Part shown: in pieces, positions 52,339-61,812 of the stretch
Numbering within the stretch: the stretch's first letter is position 1
Layout of the letters: the number at the start of each line of letters is the position of its first letter
Origin: Burkholderiaceae bacterium
GTDB lineage: Bacteria > Pseudomonadota > Gammaproteobacteria > Burkholderiales > Burkholderiaceae_F
Reading direction: 5' to 3'
DNA: 64,000 nucleotides
NCBI GenBank assembly: GCA_022843955.1
Contig: JALHMQ010000015.1
Location: 54,801-118,800 of the forward strand
Notes under the pieces: generated by a model
What the model was told of the DNA's origin: nothing
Databases searched by the model: none
Seen by the model: the letters and a program-made list of their open reading frames with translations, nothing else
Translations under genes and position numbers: made by a program

Positions 52339-52612
52339 GCCGGAATCGGGAGGATGGGCTGCAAAACCGGCCAATTCCCGTGGGTTGCCTGCGGTTGGCT
52401 GACGCGGTTGGGCAGGCGGGTGACGGAATTTGTCAGTCGGGCATGCCGTACCGTGCACGCTAGTCCGATCGGTATAGATCGGTCGGCTGGGTAGTGGATC
52501 TGTGTGCGCGCGCATTTGAGCGCAGCCGAGAGCAGCAAGCGGTCGTACCCGTCGAGCGGCCGGCGCAAGGAGCACAGGGCTGTACTCGGTGCGTCGGGCT
52601 CGCCGTTCCCAG
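52339..52612. other. Upstream region of pilA
   Basis: No gene is supported here. It contains an inverted repeat CCGATC-N6-GATCGG (52465-52482) and short TTGTC-like motifs (52430-52436) that could bind an activator of the pilA promoter. These are weak assignments. Confidence 0.35.
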
Positions 52613-53278
52613 CTAGTCGGAAAGGGCCGAGAACGCCCCCGCCGTCAGTTCGATGTCGCCACGGGCGATGCCGGCCGTCCTGGCGGCGTCTTGCCAGCCA
52701 TCCACCGCCGAGCGGACTTCGTCGACAAGTTGCTTTGCGCGCTCGGGCGACAGGCCGTAGAAGGCCGCGGTGGCCAGGACGGTGGCGAGGCTCGGCCGAT
52801 TGTCGGCGTCGTCGATGTTCAGAACGTGCTCCGCCTTGTCGATGGTCGGGTTGACGTCGAAGGCGGGCGCGAGCCGCCAGCCGGTTGCGCCGAGGACGAA
52901 GCCGTGATTGCGCAGATGGTCGTCCCGGTTGCCAACAGCGACGTTGAAGGCGACCCGGCGGAACAGTTGCTCCAGGTCTGCATCGACGTTGGCAGCGTCA
53001 CCCGTGGACCGGAGGAACTGCGCCAGCTCCAGGTAGCTGGCGCCCTCGCTTTGCTCCTTGCGAAGCAGGGTCAGCGCAGAGGCGTAGGACCGACGCGCGC
53101 CGTTGATGCGGTCAAAACGCCGCACGCAGAAGGTATGGAACGGGTTGCCGAGCCGGACGACCCGGGCGGCCGGCACGTTGACTCCGGCCCGGACGGCCAG
53201 GCCATGCACGACGTGCTCCCATGCACCGGCGTCTCGATCATCGTCCCGCGCCGGAAACTTGGCGATCGATGCCGCGCC
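52613..53278 (-). pseudogene. HipA-like serine/threonine kinase, N-terminally truncated
   Basis: The frame encodes the C-terminal lobe of HipA: IAKFPARDDDRDAGAWEHVVHGLAVRAGVNVP, FCVRRFDR, FNVAVGNRDDHLRNHGFVL (catalytic loop Asp and Asn) and WRLAPAFDVNP (metal-binding Asp). The N-terminal lobe with its ATP-gating segment is absent: the similarity begins at the FHA gene stop, in the same frame, and no good start codon precedes it (first GTG at 53209, giving 198 residues). No HipB antitoxin gene is nearby. Deletion or insertion has removed the 5' half. Confidence 0.7.
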
Positions 53279-53977
53279 TCAGGCCGCGACGGCGGCCGAC
53301 GATGGGTTGAGAAACTCCATCTTCACCCCGGCCAGTTCGATCACGTCTTTATCCCGCAGGGGGTGGGCGGCCGAGCCGAGGTCGGCGCCGTTGACGGACG
53401 GAAAGACCTCGCCCTCCACATGGGCGATGAAGTACCCGGTCGGCCGGCGGGTGATGACGGCCACCTGGTGGCCCGGGCGGCCAATGGTGGTGAGCGCCTT
53501 GACCAGCGCCAGCTCGCGGCCGGCGTTGGCGCCGCTGAGGATCTTGATCAGGGCGGCACCGTTGAGCGCGCTGTCGGCCGGCAGGGTGCCGGGCTGGCGC
53601 ACCTGGATCGTGGCGGGGCCGGGCCCGTAGAACTCGCGCCGCAGCGGCTGCGAGGTGTCGATGTCGACCTCGGACTCGCCCTCGGTTTCGCCGTCGGCGA
53701 GAAAGCGCAGCCGGTACTTGCCGATCTCGATCACGTCGCCGGTCTGCAGCAAGTGCTTCTTGATCGGCTGGCCGTTCACCGTGGTGCCGTTAGTGGAGCC
53801 AAGATCCTCCAGGTACGGATCACCGCTGGAATGGAAGATCACCGCGTGCTCGCCGCTGACGGCGAGGTTGTCGATGACAACGTCGTTGTGCGAGCGGCGA
53901 CCGACGGTCGTGCGCTCCTTGGAGAGATTGATCTCCCGCAGCACCACGCCGTCAAGACTCAACACCAGTCGCGCCAT
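53279..53977 (-). CDS. FHA domain protein with two FHA repeats
   Basis: This 232-residue cytoplasmic protein binds phosphothreonine peptides. The first FHA (residues about 20-90) is canonical: TTVGRRSHNDVVIDNLAVSGEHAVIF and LEDLGSTNGTTVNG. The second (about 140-225) has LTTIGRPGHQVAVITRRPTGYFIAHVEG and SVNG, and seems degenerate in the GR-S-H pocket. The PP2C phosphatase gene precedes it by 94 bases on the same strand, a typical kinase-signalling pairing, though no intact kinase gene is present. Confidence 0.92.
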   Translation of the reverse strand: MARLVLSLDGVVLREINLSKERTTVGRRSHNDVVIDNLAVSGEHAVIFHSSGDPYLEDLGSTNGTTVNGQPIKKHLLQTGDVIEIGKYRLRFLADGETEGESEVDIDTSQPLRREFYGPGPATIQVRQPGTLPADSALNGAALIKILSGANAGRELALVKALTTIGRPGHQVAVITRRPTGYFIAHVEGEVFPSVNGADLGSAAHPLRDKDVIELAGVKMEFLNPSSAAVAA

Positions 53978-54071
53978 TTGCTCTCCGCTTGCGGGGCGTC
54001 GGGGGGCGGCCGGTGGCCGTGCCCTTCGGCATTAGTGCGAAATTCTGCCAGCGCGTATCTGGGATTGCCAG

Positions 54072-54890
54072 TCAGTCGGGATCGTTGTGGCTGTCAGGCA
54101 GCGGATCAGCACCACCGTTCGGCGCTTGCGCAACGCCGGCGGCATTGACCTGCACCAGCACGACAGAGGTGTTGTCTCGCCCACCGGCCTGGTTGGCCAT
54201 GTCGACCAGCCGGCGGGCGGCTTCGGTGATATCCGGCAGTTGTGCCTTGACAATGCGGCCGATCTCGGCGTGCAGCACCATCTCGGTCAGGCCGTCGGAG
54301 CACAGCAGCAGCACGTCGCCCGAGGCGACATCGTAGTCGTGAATCTCGGGCTCGATCTCGGGGCTGGCGCCGAGCGCACGGGTGACCAGGTTCTTGGCAG
54401 GCAGCAGGCGCGCCTCGTCTTCGGTCACCATGCCGGCGTCGAGCAGCTCCTGTGAAAAGGAGTGATCGCGGGTGATCTGCGCCAATTCGCCGTCGCGCAT
54501 CCGGTACAGGCGCGAGTCGCCGGTGTGCGCCACCCACAGGCGATCACCGAGCAGCCAGGCCACCACCACGGTGGTGGCCATGCCCTCGAAGGCGGCACTG
54601 TTCAGTGCAGCACGGAAGATGCCGGAGTTCATGTCGATCAGCGCCGTGTACAGAGACTGGCGCGGATCGAACGGCTCGCCCTGCTCGCTGGCCTCCCCCA
54701 GGGCGCCCGACAAGCGCGACAGCAGCGTGCTGACCGCCATCGTGCTGGCGATCTCGCCGGCGTTGTAGCCGCCCAGGCCATCGGCCAGCACGAACAGCCC
54801 CGATTGGGGATCGGCCCCGATCGCGTCCTCATTGAGAGGACGCACCAGGCCCGGATGGGTCTTCAGCGCGTAGTCGAACGAAAAGGGCAT
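54072..54890 (-). CDS. PP2C-type serine/threonine phosphatase
   Basis: This 272-residue PPM phosphatase has the metal-binding motifs HPGLVRPLNEDAIGADPQSGLFVLADGLGGYNAGEIAS (motifs 1-2), GMATTVVVAWLLGDRLWVAHTGDSRLYRMRDGELAQITRDHS (motif 5-8) and LLLCSDGLTEM followed by GGRDNTSVVLV. It probably removes phosphate from Ser/Thr of the neighbouring FHA protein's partners. The start at 54890 is the family start; it has no clear ribosome site. Confidence 0.94.
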   Translation of the reverse strand: MPFSFDYALKTHPGLVRPLNEDAIGADPQSGLFVLADGLGGYNAGEIASTMAVSTLLSRLSGALGEASEQGEPFDPRQSLYTALIDMNSGIFRAALNSAAFEGMATTVVVAWLLGDRLWVAHTGDSRLYRMRDGELAQITRDHSFSQELLDAGMVTEDEARLLPAKNLVTRALGASPEIEPEIHDYDVASGDVLLLCSDGLTEMVLHAEIGRIVKAQLPDITEAARRLVDMANQAGGRDNTSVVLVQVNAAGVAQAPNGGADPLPDSHNDPD

Positions 54891-54985
54891 GGGGGAGCAA
54901 TCAGCGCCGCAATTATGACGACAAGCGGTCGCCGCGCCACCGCTGGGCCGCCCACTTGGGGCAAACACGGCAGACGGATCTCACG

Positions 54986-55705
54986 TCAACCCGCCGCCGG
55001 GCCGCCGCGCCGCCGCGCAACGATCTTGGCCAGTGCGACGACGAATACAGCACCGACCGCCGATGCAGCGTACTTGACGGCCGCGGTGTCGGGTATGTGC
55101 CCATCGAGCAGGGTGTCGCCGACAATCAGTCCGCCCGCGATCCAGCCGAGCAATGCACCACCCAGCAGGATGATGATCGGAAAACGATCGAGCAACTTGA
55201 GGACGATCTGGCTGCCGAACACGATGAACGGCACGCTGACCAGAAGGCCGAAGATGATCAGGCCGGTGCGGTGCGACGGATCGGCGTGCTCGGCGGCGGC
55301 GGCAATCGCGATCACGTTGTCGAGCGACATCACGAAGTCGGCCACGATAATGGTCTTGATCGCCGTCCACAGCTTGTCGCTGGCCTTGATCTCGGCGTGA
55401 CCGTCTTCTTCGGGTGGCGCGATCAGCTTGACGCCGATCCAGATCAGCAGCACACCGCCGATCAGTTTGAGCGCCGGCACGTTGAGCAGCGCCACGGCGA
55501 AGGTAATCAGGAGCACCCGCAAGACGATCGCGCCCGCCGCGCCCCAGAAGATGCCGAGCCTGCGTTGCCGCACCGGCAAACTGCGACATGCCAGCGCGAT
55601 CACGACGGCGTTGTCACCGCCGAGCAGGATGTCGATCAGGATGATCTGGCCGATCGCCGTCCAGTCGAGCGTCGCCAGCCAGGTAACCACGCCTTGCACG
55701 TTCAA
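54986..55705 (-). CDS. TerC family integral membrane protein (YjbE-like)
   Basis: This 239-residue protein has about seven helices and TerC motifs IILIDILLGGDNAVVIAL and IIVADFVMSLDNVIAIAAA with membrane Asp/Asn pairs, thought to move Mn or other metals. Known relatives often carry an upstream Mn-responsive yybP-ykoY riboswitch; I could not recognise one in the 151 bases before this gene. It lies after sucD on the same strand, a common order in Burkholderiales. Confidence 0.92.
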   Translation of the reverse strand: MNVQGVVTWLATLDWTAIGQIILIDILLGGDNAVVIALACRSLPVRQRRLGIFWGAAGAIVLRVLLITFAVALLNVPALKLIGGVLLIWIGVKLIAPPEEDGHAEIKASDKLWTAIKTIIVADFVMSLDNVIAIAAAAEHADPSHRTGLIIFGLLVSVPFIVFGSQIVLKLLDRFPIIILLGGALLGWIAGGLIVGDTLLDGHIPDTAAVKYAASAVGAVFVVALAKIVARRRGGPAAG

Positions 55706-55856
55706 TCACTCCCAACACGCGAGCTATTGCGCGGGGTCATCCTGCTGCTGGCAGGAACGCGCCGCGTCAACGCTCTGCAAAACCCCACTGAACCATCCGC
55801 CTGACGTGGCAATCGGCTTGCCGCAACCCCCCGGGCCGTCGTCACCCCGTCACAGA

Positions 55857-56741
<885 letters not shown>

Positions 56742-56795
56742 TTCCCCGTCCTCGTCTTTGTCTCTTTGCGCCGGTCGCGACCGGCGCCTACTTTT

Positions 56796-57150
56796 CGTCG
56801 CCCCGGCGAAGGCCGGGGCCCAAGTTACTGCGCAATCTGCTCGTACAGGTCGCCCCACGTCGGGTTGCTCGACTGAATCAGGTTCACTTTCCAGTCCCGA
56901 CGCCAGCGCTTGATGCGCTTCTCGCGGCTGATCGCTTCGATCATCGATTCGTGCTGTTCGTACCAGACGAGACGCTTCAAACCATGTTTCTTCGTGAAGC
57001 CCTCGACAAACTCGTTGCGGTGCTCCCAGACTCGCCGCGGCAGGTCGGCAGTGACTCCGACATACAGCGTGCCGTAGGGCCGGTTGGTCAGGATGTAGAC
57101 GCAGGGTGATCGATCCATCGCAATTGGGCCCCGGCCTGCGCCGGGGCGAC
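56796..57150. mobile_element. REP-flanked GIY-YIG cassette inside sucCD
   Basis: A GIY-YIG gene (56825-57118) is bordered by two REP-like hairpins in inverted orientation: 56796-56824 on the stop side (GCCCCGGC/GCCGGGGC arms) and 57124-57150 on the start side (GGCCCCGG/CCGGGGCG arms). Apart from the loop bases (GAA or TGC) the two ends are reverse complements. The right border lies 27 bases before the sucC stop. The layout resembles a small mobile unit, but no transposase or target duplication was identified. Confidence 0.6.
56825..57118 (-). CDS. GIY-YIG nuclease family protein (YhbQ/UPF0213-like)
   Basis: This 97-residue protein begins [37 protein letters not shown], the GIY-YIG core (VYIL...YVGVT with Arg in RRV and the catalytic-position Glu further on in KRLVWYEQ), and ends [15 protein letters not shown]. 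Such small stand-alone proteins are common in bacteria and often lie near repeats. Nuclease activity is family inference. The stop is at the inner edge of one REP-like hairpin. Confidence 0.88.
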   Translation of the reverse strand: MDRSPCVYILTNRPYGTLYVGVTADLPRRVWEHRNEFVEGFTKKHGLKRLVWYEQHESMIEAISREKRIKRWRRDWKVNLIQSSNPTWGDLYEQIAQ

Positions 57151-57177
57151 ATCAAGTGCGCGGGGACGACGGCAACC

Positions 57178-58341
57178 TCACCCCTTCGCCGCCGCCACCA
57201 CCTTCTGCGCCGCTTCGGCCATCGTGTCGGCCGAGATGATCGGCAGGCCCGACTCCTTCAGCATCTTCTTGCCGATGTCCTCGTTGGTGCCCTTCATGCG
57301 CACCACCAGCGGCACCTTCAGGCCGACCGCCTTGCTGGCACCGATCACGCCTTCGGCGATCACGTCGCAGCGCATGATGCCGCCGAAGATGTTGACCAGG
57401 ATGGCTTTCAACTTCGGGTTGCGCAGCATGATCTTGAAGGCTTCGGTCACCTTCTCAGTGGTGGCGCCGCCGCCCACGTCGAGGAAGTTGGCCGGCTCGC
57501 CGCCGAACAGCTTGATCGTGTCCATCGTCGCCATCGCCAGACCAGCGCCGTTGACCAGGCAGCCGATGTCGCCGTCGAGCTGGATGTAGCTCAGATCGAA
57601 CTTGCTCGCCTCGATCTCGGCCGGGTCTTCCTCGTCGAGGTCGCGCAGCGCGGTCAGTTCGGGGTGGCGATACAGCGCGTTGGAATCCAAGTTGAGCTTG
57701 GCGTCGAGGGCGATCACCTTGCCGTCGCCGGTGAGGATCAGCGGGTTGATCTCGGCGAGCGACGCATCGGTCTCCCAGAACGCCTTGTACAGCCCCTGCA
57801 GCACCGCGCGCGCCTGCGGCACGCTGGCCGGCGGCACACCGATCTTGACCGACACGTCATCGGCCTCGGCATCGGTTAGTCCGCGCGACGGATCCACATG
57901 CACCTTGTGGATCTTCTCGGGCGAGTGCTCGGCCACCTCTTCGATGTCCATGCCGCCTTCGGAACTGGCCATCAGCGTCACGCGCTGGGTGGCGCGATCG
58001 ACCACCATGCCGACATACAACTCCTTCTTGATGTCGGCGCCCTCTTCCACCAGCAGGCGGCGCACCTTCTGCCCCTCCGGCCCGGTCTGATGGGTCTTCA
58101 GCTGCATGCCGAGGATGCTGCAGGCGTGCGCCTTGACCTCGTCCATCGAGCGCGCGAGCTTCACACCGCCGCCCTTGCCGCGGCCGCCCGCATGAATCTG
58201 CGCCTTCACCACCCACACCGGTCCGCCCAGCGTCTTGGCGGCCGCCAGCGCCTCGTCGACGCTGAAGCAGGGGATGCCGCGGGGCACCGGCACGCCGTAC
58301 TTCTTGAGCACTTCCTTGCCTTGGTACTCGTGGATCTTCAT
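57178..58341 (-). CDS. sucC: Succinate-CoA ligase subunit beta
   Basis: This 387-residue ATP-grasp subunit starts [22 protein letters not shown], with [19 protein letters not shown] for nucleotide binding and IEINPL-type [16 protein letters not shown] metal-site residues. It pairs with SucD to convert succinyl-CoA and ADP (or GDP). The ATG overlaps the DUF2889 stop by four bases. Confidence 0.97.
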   Translation of the reverse strand: MKIHEYQGKEVLKKYGVPVPRGIPCFSVDEALAAAKTLGGPVWVVKAQIHAGGRGKGGGVKLARSMDEVKAHACSILGMQLKTHQTGPEGQKVRRLLVEEGADIKKELYVGMVVDRATQRVTLMASSEGGMDIEEVAEHSPEKIHKVHVDPSRGLTDAEADDVSVKIGVPPASVPQARAVLQGLYKAFWETDASLAEINPLILTGDGKVIALDAKLNLDSNALYRHPELTALRDLDEEDPAEIEASKFDLSYIQLDGDIGCLVNGAGLAMATMDTIKLFGGEPANFLDVGGGATTEKVTEAFKIMLRNPKLKAILVNIFGGIMRCDVIAEGVIGASKAVGLKVPLVVRMKGTNEDIGKKMLKESGLPIISADTMAEAAQKVVAAAKG

Positions 58342-59033
58342 CGCGGTTCGACCTCGGAGTGTCGGTTGTCAATCTGGGAATCTGTGGGGGACGGCGCTGC
58401 GCCGCGCGGTGCGCGATACCAGCGCGGATAGAACTGCGCCACGGCGGGGCTGTCGCTGCGCAGCGCGTGGCAGCGGTCGAGCTGGAACGGCTTGCGCTGC
58501 GCGGCTTCGTCGGTCGCGGGTTGCGAGGCGTCCTGCGTCTTGATCACCTCGCCGGCAAACGCCTGGATCGCGGCGGTGGGCAGCACGCTGGCCAGCTCGG
58601 TCAGGTGGGTGCAGCCCTGCGCACCGCCGAGCCGCTCGCGCAGGTGGCGACGAAAGTCCTGCGTGAGGTTGAGGCCCACGAGCTTGCGATAGTCGGGTCC
58701 GATCTGGTCGCAGTGGCCCGGGTACGGCACCCACGGCGAGCCGGCGTCGGCAGCCACGATGTTCAGATGGGTGTCGATCGTGACCGTGAGCCACATGTCA
58801 TGCACGGGATCGCCCGCCTTGCGCACGCCGGTGGCGAGCTGGAAATCGCCACCCTTGGTGTCGGTGAGTTCAGCCTCGATGTCCCACAGGCCGTCGCTGC
58901 GCGCAAACGCCTGCAGCCGGATCGCGCGCGTGTGCACGTGACGACGGGTCACGGGCTCGGCGGGAACGGCATCGCCGGCGGCAGCCGGCACAGGGGACGA
59001 TGAACTTGGCAAATTGCGGCCCGCAGGACGCAC
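58338..59033 (-). CDS. DUF2889 domain-containing protein
   Basis: This 231-residue protein (GTG start) has the DUF2889 core [74 protein letters not shown], and [22 protein letters not shown]. Function is unknown. I chose GTG 59033 because GGAGG stands nine bases upstream, and an intrinsic terminator at 59090-59118 excludes the longer frame that reads back to 59174. It overlaps sucC (ATGA), as in related genomes where DUF2889 and sucC are neighbours. Confidence 0.85.
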   Translation of the reverse strand: MRPAGRNLPSSSSPVPAAAGDAVPAEPVTRRHVHTRAIRLQAFARSDGLWDIEAELTDTKGGDFQLATGVRKAGDPVHDMWLTVTIDTHLNIVAADAGSPWVPYPGHCDQIGPDYRKLVGLNLTQDFRRHLRERLGGAQGCTHLTELASVLPTAAIQAFAGEVIKTQDASQPATDEAAQRKPFQLDRCHALRSDSPAVAQFYPRWYRAPRGAAPSPTDSQIDNRHSEVEPR

Positions 59034-59089
59034 CGCATCGGCCTCCGACACGGTGAACGCAGCCGCCGGAACGCGCCGAAAGGGCGTCG

Positions 59090-59118
59090 AAAAAAATCCG
59101 GGCAGGGGAAGCCCGGAT
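59090..59118 (-). terminator. Intrinsic terminator after the allantoin operon
   Basis: On the minus strand an 8-base stem (ATCCGGGC / GCCCGGAT) with a 7-base loop is followed by a run of six to seven T residues. It lies 150 bases past the last gene of the allantoin group and before the DUF2889 start. Confidence 0.88.
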
Positions 59119-59271
59119 GACTGCAGGGATGTTAGCACCGGGGGTGCGGGCGGGCGCCGTCCGTATAGCGGCAAACCGGCCGGGGGGTCACAGACACAGA
59201 CCGCGCAAGATCGGGCATGGCGGGGCGCGCCACCGCTCGGTCGGCATGCGCTTCCTCGCGGACTTGATCTA

Positions 59272-60528
59272 TCAGCGCGGCGTGCCCGGCACGTGCCGGA
59301 TGAAGTCCAGGAACACCTGCGCAGCCAGTTGCGCGTCGGCCGCGGTCATCGTCTCCAGCGGGTTGTGACTGATGCCGCCGTTGCCGCAGCGTACGAACAG
59401 CATGCAGACCTCGGTCAGGCGCTGGATCATCATGGCGTCGTGCCCGGCGCCGCTGGGCAGGCGATACGGCGCCACGCCGGCGCGCGCGACGCATTGCGCC
59501 AGCAGGTCCATCAGCGCCGGCGCGCAGGGGGCGCAGGGCACGCGCATCGTGCGCTGCAGCTCCAGCGCCACCCCGCGCTGGGCGGCGATCGCCTCGCAGG
59601 CGGCGATCACGTCACTCACCGCGGCGTCGCGCGTCGGATCGTCGCCGGCGCGGATGTCGATCGAGAACTCGCAGCGGCCGGGAATCACGTTGGTCGCGCC
59701 GTTGGGCACGCCGAGCATGCCCACCGTGCCCACCAACGTGGGCGCCTGGCTGCAGCGGCGTTCGATGGCGAGCAGCATCTCGGCGGCCGCCGCAGCGGCG
59801 TCCTTGCGCATCGCCATCGGCGTGGTGCCGGCATGGCCCGCCACACCGGTGACCGTGGCGACCATCCGCAAGCTGCCGGCGATCGATGTCACCACGCCCA
59901 GGGGCAGCCCACGCTCCAGCAGCACCGGCCCCTGCTCGATGTGCACCTCGATGAAACCGGCGAGCCGCTGCGGGTCGCGCGCCAGAGCGGTGATCGACTC
60001 GAGCGTGGCCGGCAGCCCGGCGGCGCGCATGGCATCGCGCAACGGCACACCGTCGGCGTCGGCGCGATCGAGCAGCTGTGCATCGAACTGCCCTGCCAGT
60101 GCGCTGGAGGCGAGAAAGCTTGACCGGAAGCGCAGCCCTTCTTCCTCGGCAAAGCCCACCACCTCCAGGTGGCAGGGCAGCCGCTCGCCCCGCGCATGCA
60201 GATGACTGACGACGGCGATCGGCAGCAGGATGCCAAGCCGCCCGTCGTACTTGCCGCCGTTGCGCACGGTGTCGAAGTGCGAGCCGGTCATCAGCACCGG
60301 CGCGGTCGGGTCGGCCGCGGCATAGCGACCGACCACGTTGCCGACGGCATCGATGTGCATCTGCATGCCGGCCTCGCGCATCCAGCGCTGCAGACCGGCG
60401 GCCACGGCGCGATGGGCCGGCGTGAGGTAGGCGACGGTCAGCGCGTCCGGCTGGTCGGAGTGCGCGGCAAGCTGGTCCGCCATCTGCAGGATGCGCGCGC
60501 CCAGTTGATCGAGATCGGTCGGGTTCAT
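59272..60528 (-). CDS. Zn-dependent M20 hydrolase, allantoate amidohydrolase-like
   Basis: This 418-residue enzyme matches the AllC / N-carbamoyl-amino-acid hydrolase group: TGSHFDTVRNGGKYDG (metal His and Asp), FAEEEGLRF (Glu pair), FIEVHIEQGPVLL and GVAGHAGTTPM. The nearby puuE-type allantoinase makes allantoate the likely substrate, releasing ureidoglycine, CO2 and ammonia. The ATG overlaps the upstream M20 gene stop (ATGA), so the two are coupled. Confidence 0.87.
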   Translation of the reverse strand: MNPTDLDQLGARILQMADQLAAHSDQPDALTVAYLTPAHRAVAAGLQRWMREAGMQMHIDAVGNVVGRYAAADPTAPVLMTGSHFDTVRNGGKYDGRLGILLPIAVVSHLHARGERLPCHLEVVGFAEEEGLRFRSSFLASSALAGQFDAQLLDRADADGVPLRDAMRAAGLPATLESITALARDPQRLAGFIEVHIEQGPVLLERGLPLGVVTSIAGSLRMVATVTGVAGHAGTTPMAMRKDAAAAAAEMLLAIERRCSQAPTLVGTVGMLGVPNGATNVIPGRCEFSIDIRAGDDPTRDAAVSDVIAACEAIAAQRGVALELQRTMRVPCAPCAPALMDLLAQCVARAGVAPYRLPSGAGHDAMMIQRLTEVCMLFVRCGNGGISHNPLETMTAADAQLAAQVFLDFIRHVPGTPR

Positions 60529-61787
60529 CGGATGGACTCCGGCGCGTCGGTGAGCAGGTCGCCCAACGCACAGGCGACCACCTTGGTGGCGCGCCGCAGG
60601 TCATCGAGCAGCAGGTTCTCGTCGGCGCGCTTGGCGTTGGCTTCGAGGATCGTGCGCGGGCCGGCACCATAGAGCACGATCGGCACGCCGGCCTCGCAGT
60701 ACAGGCGCGCATCGGTGTACAGCGGCGTGCCGGTGGCCGGCACCGCTTCTCCGGTTTCGCGCTGCGCATGACGCTGCAGCGCGCGCAGCAGCCGCTCGTG
60801 GCCGGGCAGCGGCGCCAGCGCCCGCGCAAGCAGCAGACGCTTCACCTCGATCGACACGCCGGCGTCAGACAGGGCCGCGTGGGCCGCGGCGATGACGCTG
60901 CGCAGTTCGGCCTCGACCGCGACCGGATCTTCCTCGGGAATGATGCGGCGATCGAGGCGAAAGCTGACGCGATCGGGCACCACGTTGGTGTTGGTGCCGC
61001 CTTCGATGCGACCGACATTGATGGTCGGCGTGTCGATGCCCGCCACGCTCGACCGCCGCTGCGCGTAGCGGATGCGCTGCGCGTACAGCGCGTCGATGAT
61101 GCGGATCGCCGCGGGGAGCGCATCGACGCCGGTCTCGGGCATGGCCGCGTGCGCCGCCTTGCCGTGCACCGTCACTTCGAACTGCAGGCAGCCGTTGTGC
61201 GCGGTGACGATCGCGTACGAGAAGCCGGCGCCGATTGCCAGATCCGGCCGCGTGAGTCCCTGCTTGAGCAGCCAGCCAGGACCGAGCTCGCCGCCGAACT
61301 CCTCGTCGTAGGTGAAGTGCAGTTCGATCGTGCCCGCCAGCGGCGTGCCGGCGGCAGCCAGCGCCTGTAGTGCGCGCAGGGCGAAGGTGTAGGTGGCGAA
61401 GTCGCTCTTCGACACGGCCACGCCGCGCCCGAACATGCGTCCGCCATGCACCTCGCCGGCATAGGGCGGATGGGTCCAGCCGGCGCCGGGCGGCACCACG
61501 TCGCCATGCGCGTTCAGCGCGATCGTCGGTCCATCACCGAAGCGGTGACGCACGATCAGGTTGGTGACCGACTGCAGGCCATGGGCCATCACGTCGTCGG
61601 CCGGCACCGGATGATGCTCGACCGTGAGCCCCATCGCAGACAGCAGATCGGCGGTGCGCTGCGCATGCGGCGCGTTGTCGCCGGGCGGCGTGTCGGTCGG
61701 CACCCGCACCAGTTCGCGCAGGAAGTCCACTTCGGCGTCGAACGTAGTGTCGACCTGGCGGCACAGCGTGGTGTGGATGGAATTCAT
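60525..61787 (-). CDS. M20 family peptidase (ArgE/DapE-like)
   Basis: This 420-residue metalloamidase has FLRELVRVPTDTPPGDN, NAHGDVVPPGAGWTHPPY (metal His, Asp), FTYDEEFGGELGPGWLL (Glu-Glu pair), TVHGKAAHAAMPETGVDAL and a C-terminal metal site region. It is the middle gene of puuE, this gene and the allC-like gene, all same-strand with 25- and 4-base junctions. A ureidoglycine or ureidoglycolate-related role is possible by context, but it could act on another N-acyl or N-carbamoyl amino acid. Confidence 0.85.
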   Translation of the reverse strand: MNSIHTTLCRQVDTTFDAEVDFLRELVRVPTDTPPGDNAPHAQRTADLLSAMGLTVEHHPVPADDVMAHGLQSVTNLIVRHRFGDGPTIALNAHGDVVPPGAGWTHPPYAGEVHGGRMFGRGVAVSKSDFATYTFALRALQALAAAGTPLAGTIELHFTYDEEFGGELGPGWLLKQGLTRPDLAIGAGFSYAIVTAHNGCLQFEVTVHGKAAHAAMPETGVDALPAAIRIIDALYAQRIRYAQRRSSVAGIDTPTINVGRIEGGTNTNVVPDRVSFRLDRRIIPEEDPVAVEAELRSVIAAAHAALSDAGVSIEVKRLLLARALAPLPGHERLLRALQRHAQRETGEAVPATGTPLYTDARLYCEAGVPIVLYGAGPRTILEANAKRADENLLLDDLRRATKVVACALGDLLTDAPESIR

Positions 61788-61812
61788 GTTCTGTTGGTGG
61801 CGGAGAAAGTTG

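Noticed and set aside
55706..55856. Possible yybP-ykoY Mn riboswitch upstream of terC
   Set aside because: The invariant riboswitch core could not be found in this 151-base gap, although such switches precede some terC-type genes.
56768..56787. Perfect 20-base GC palindrome upstream of sucD as an operator
   Set aside because: It lies in the repeat-rich space next to the REP unit with no known regulator nearby, and may be part of a decayed hairpin.
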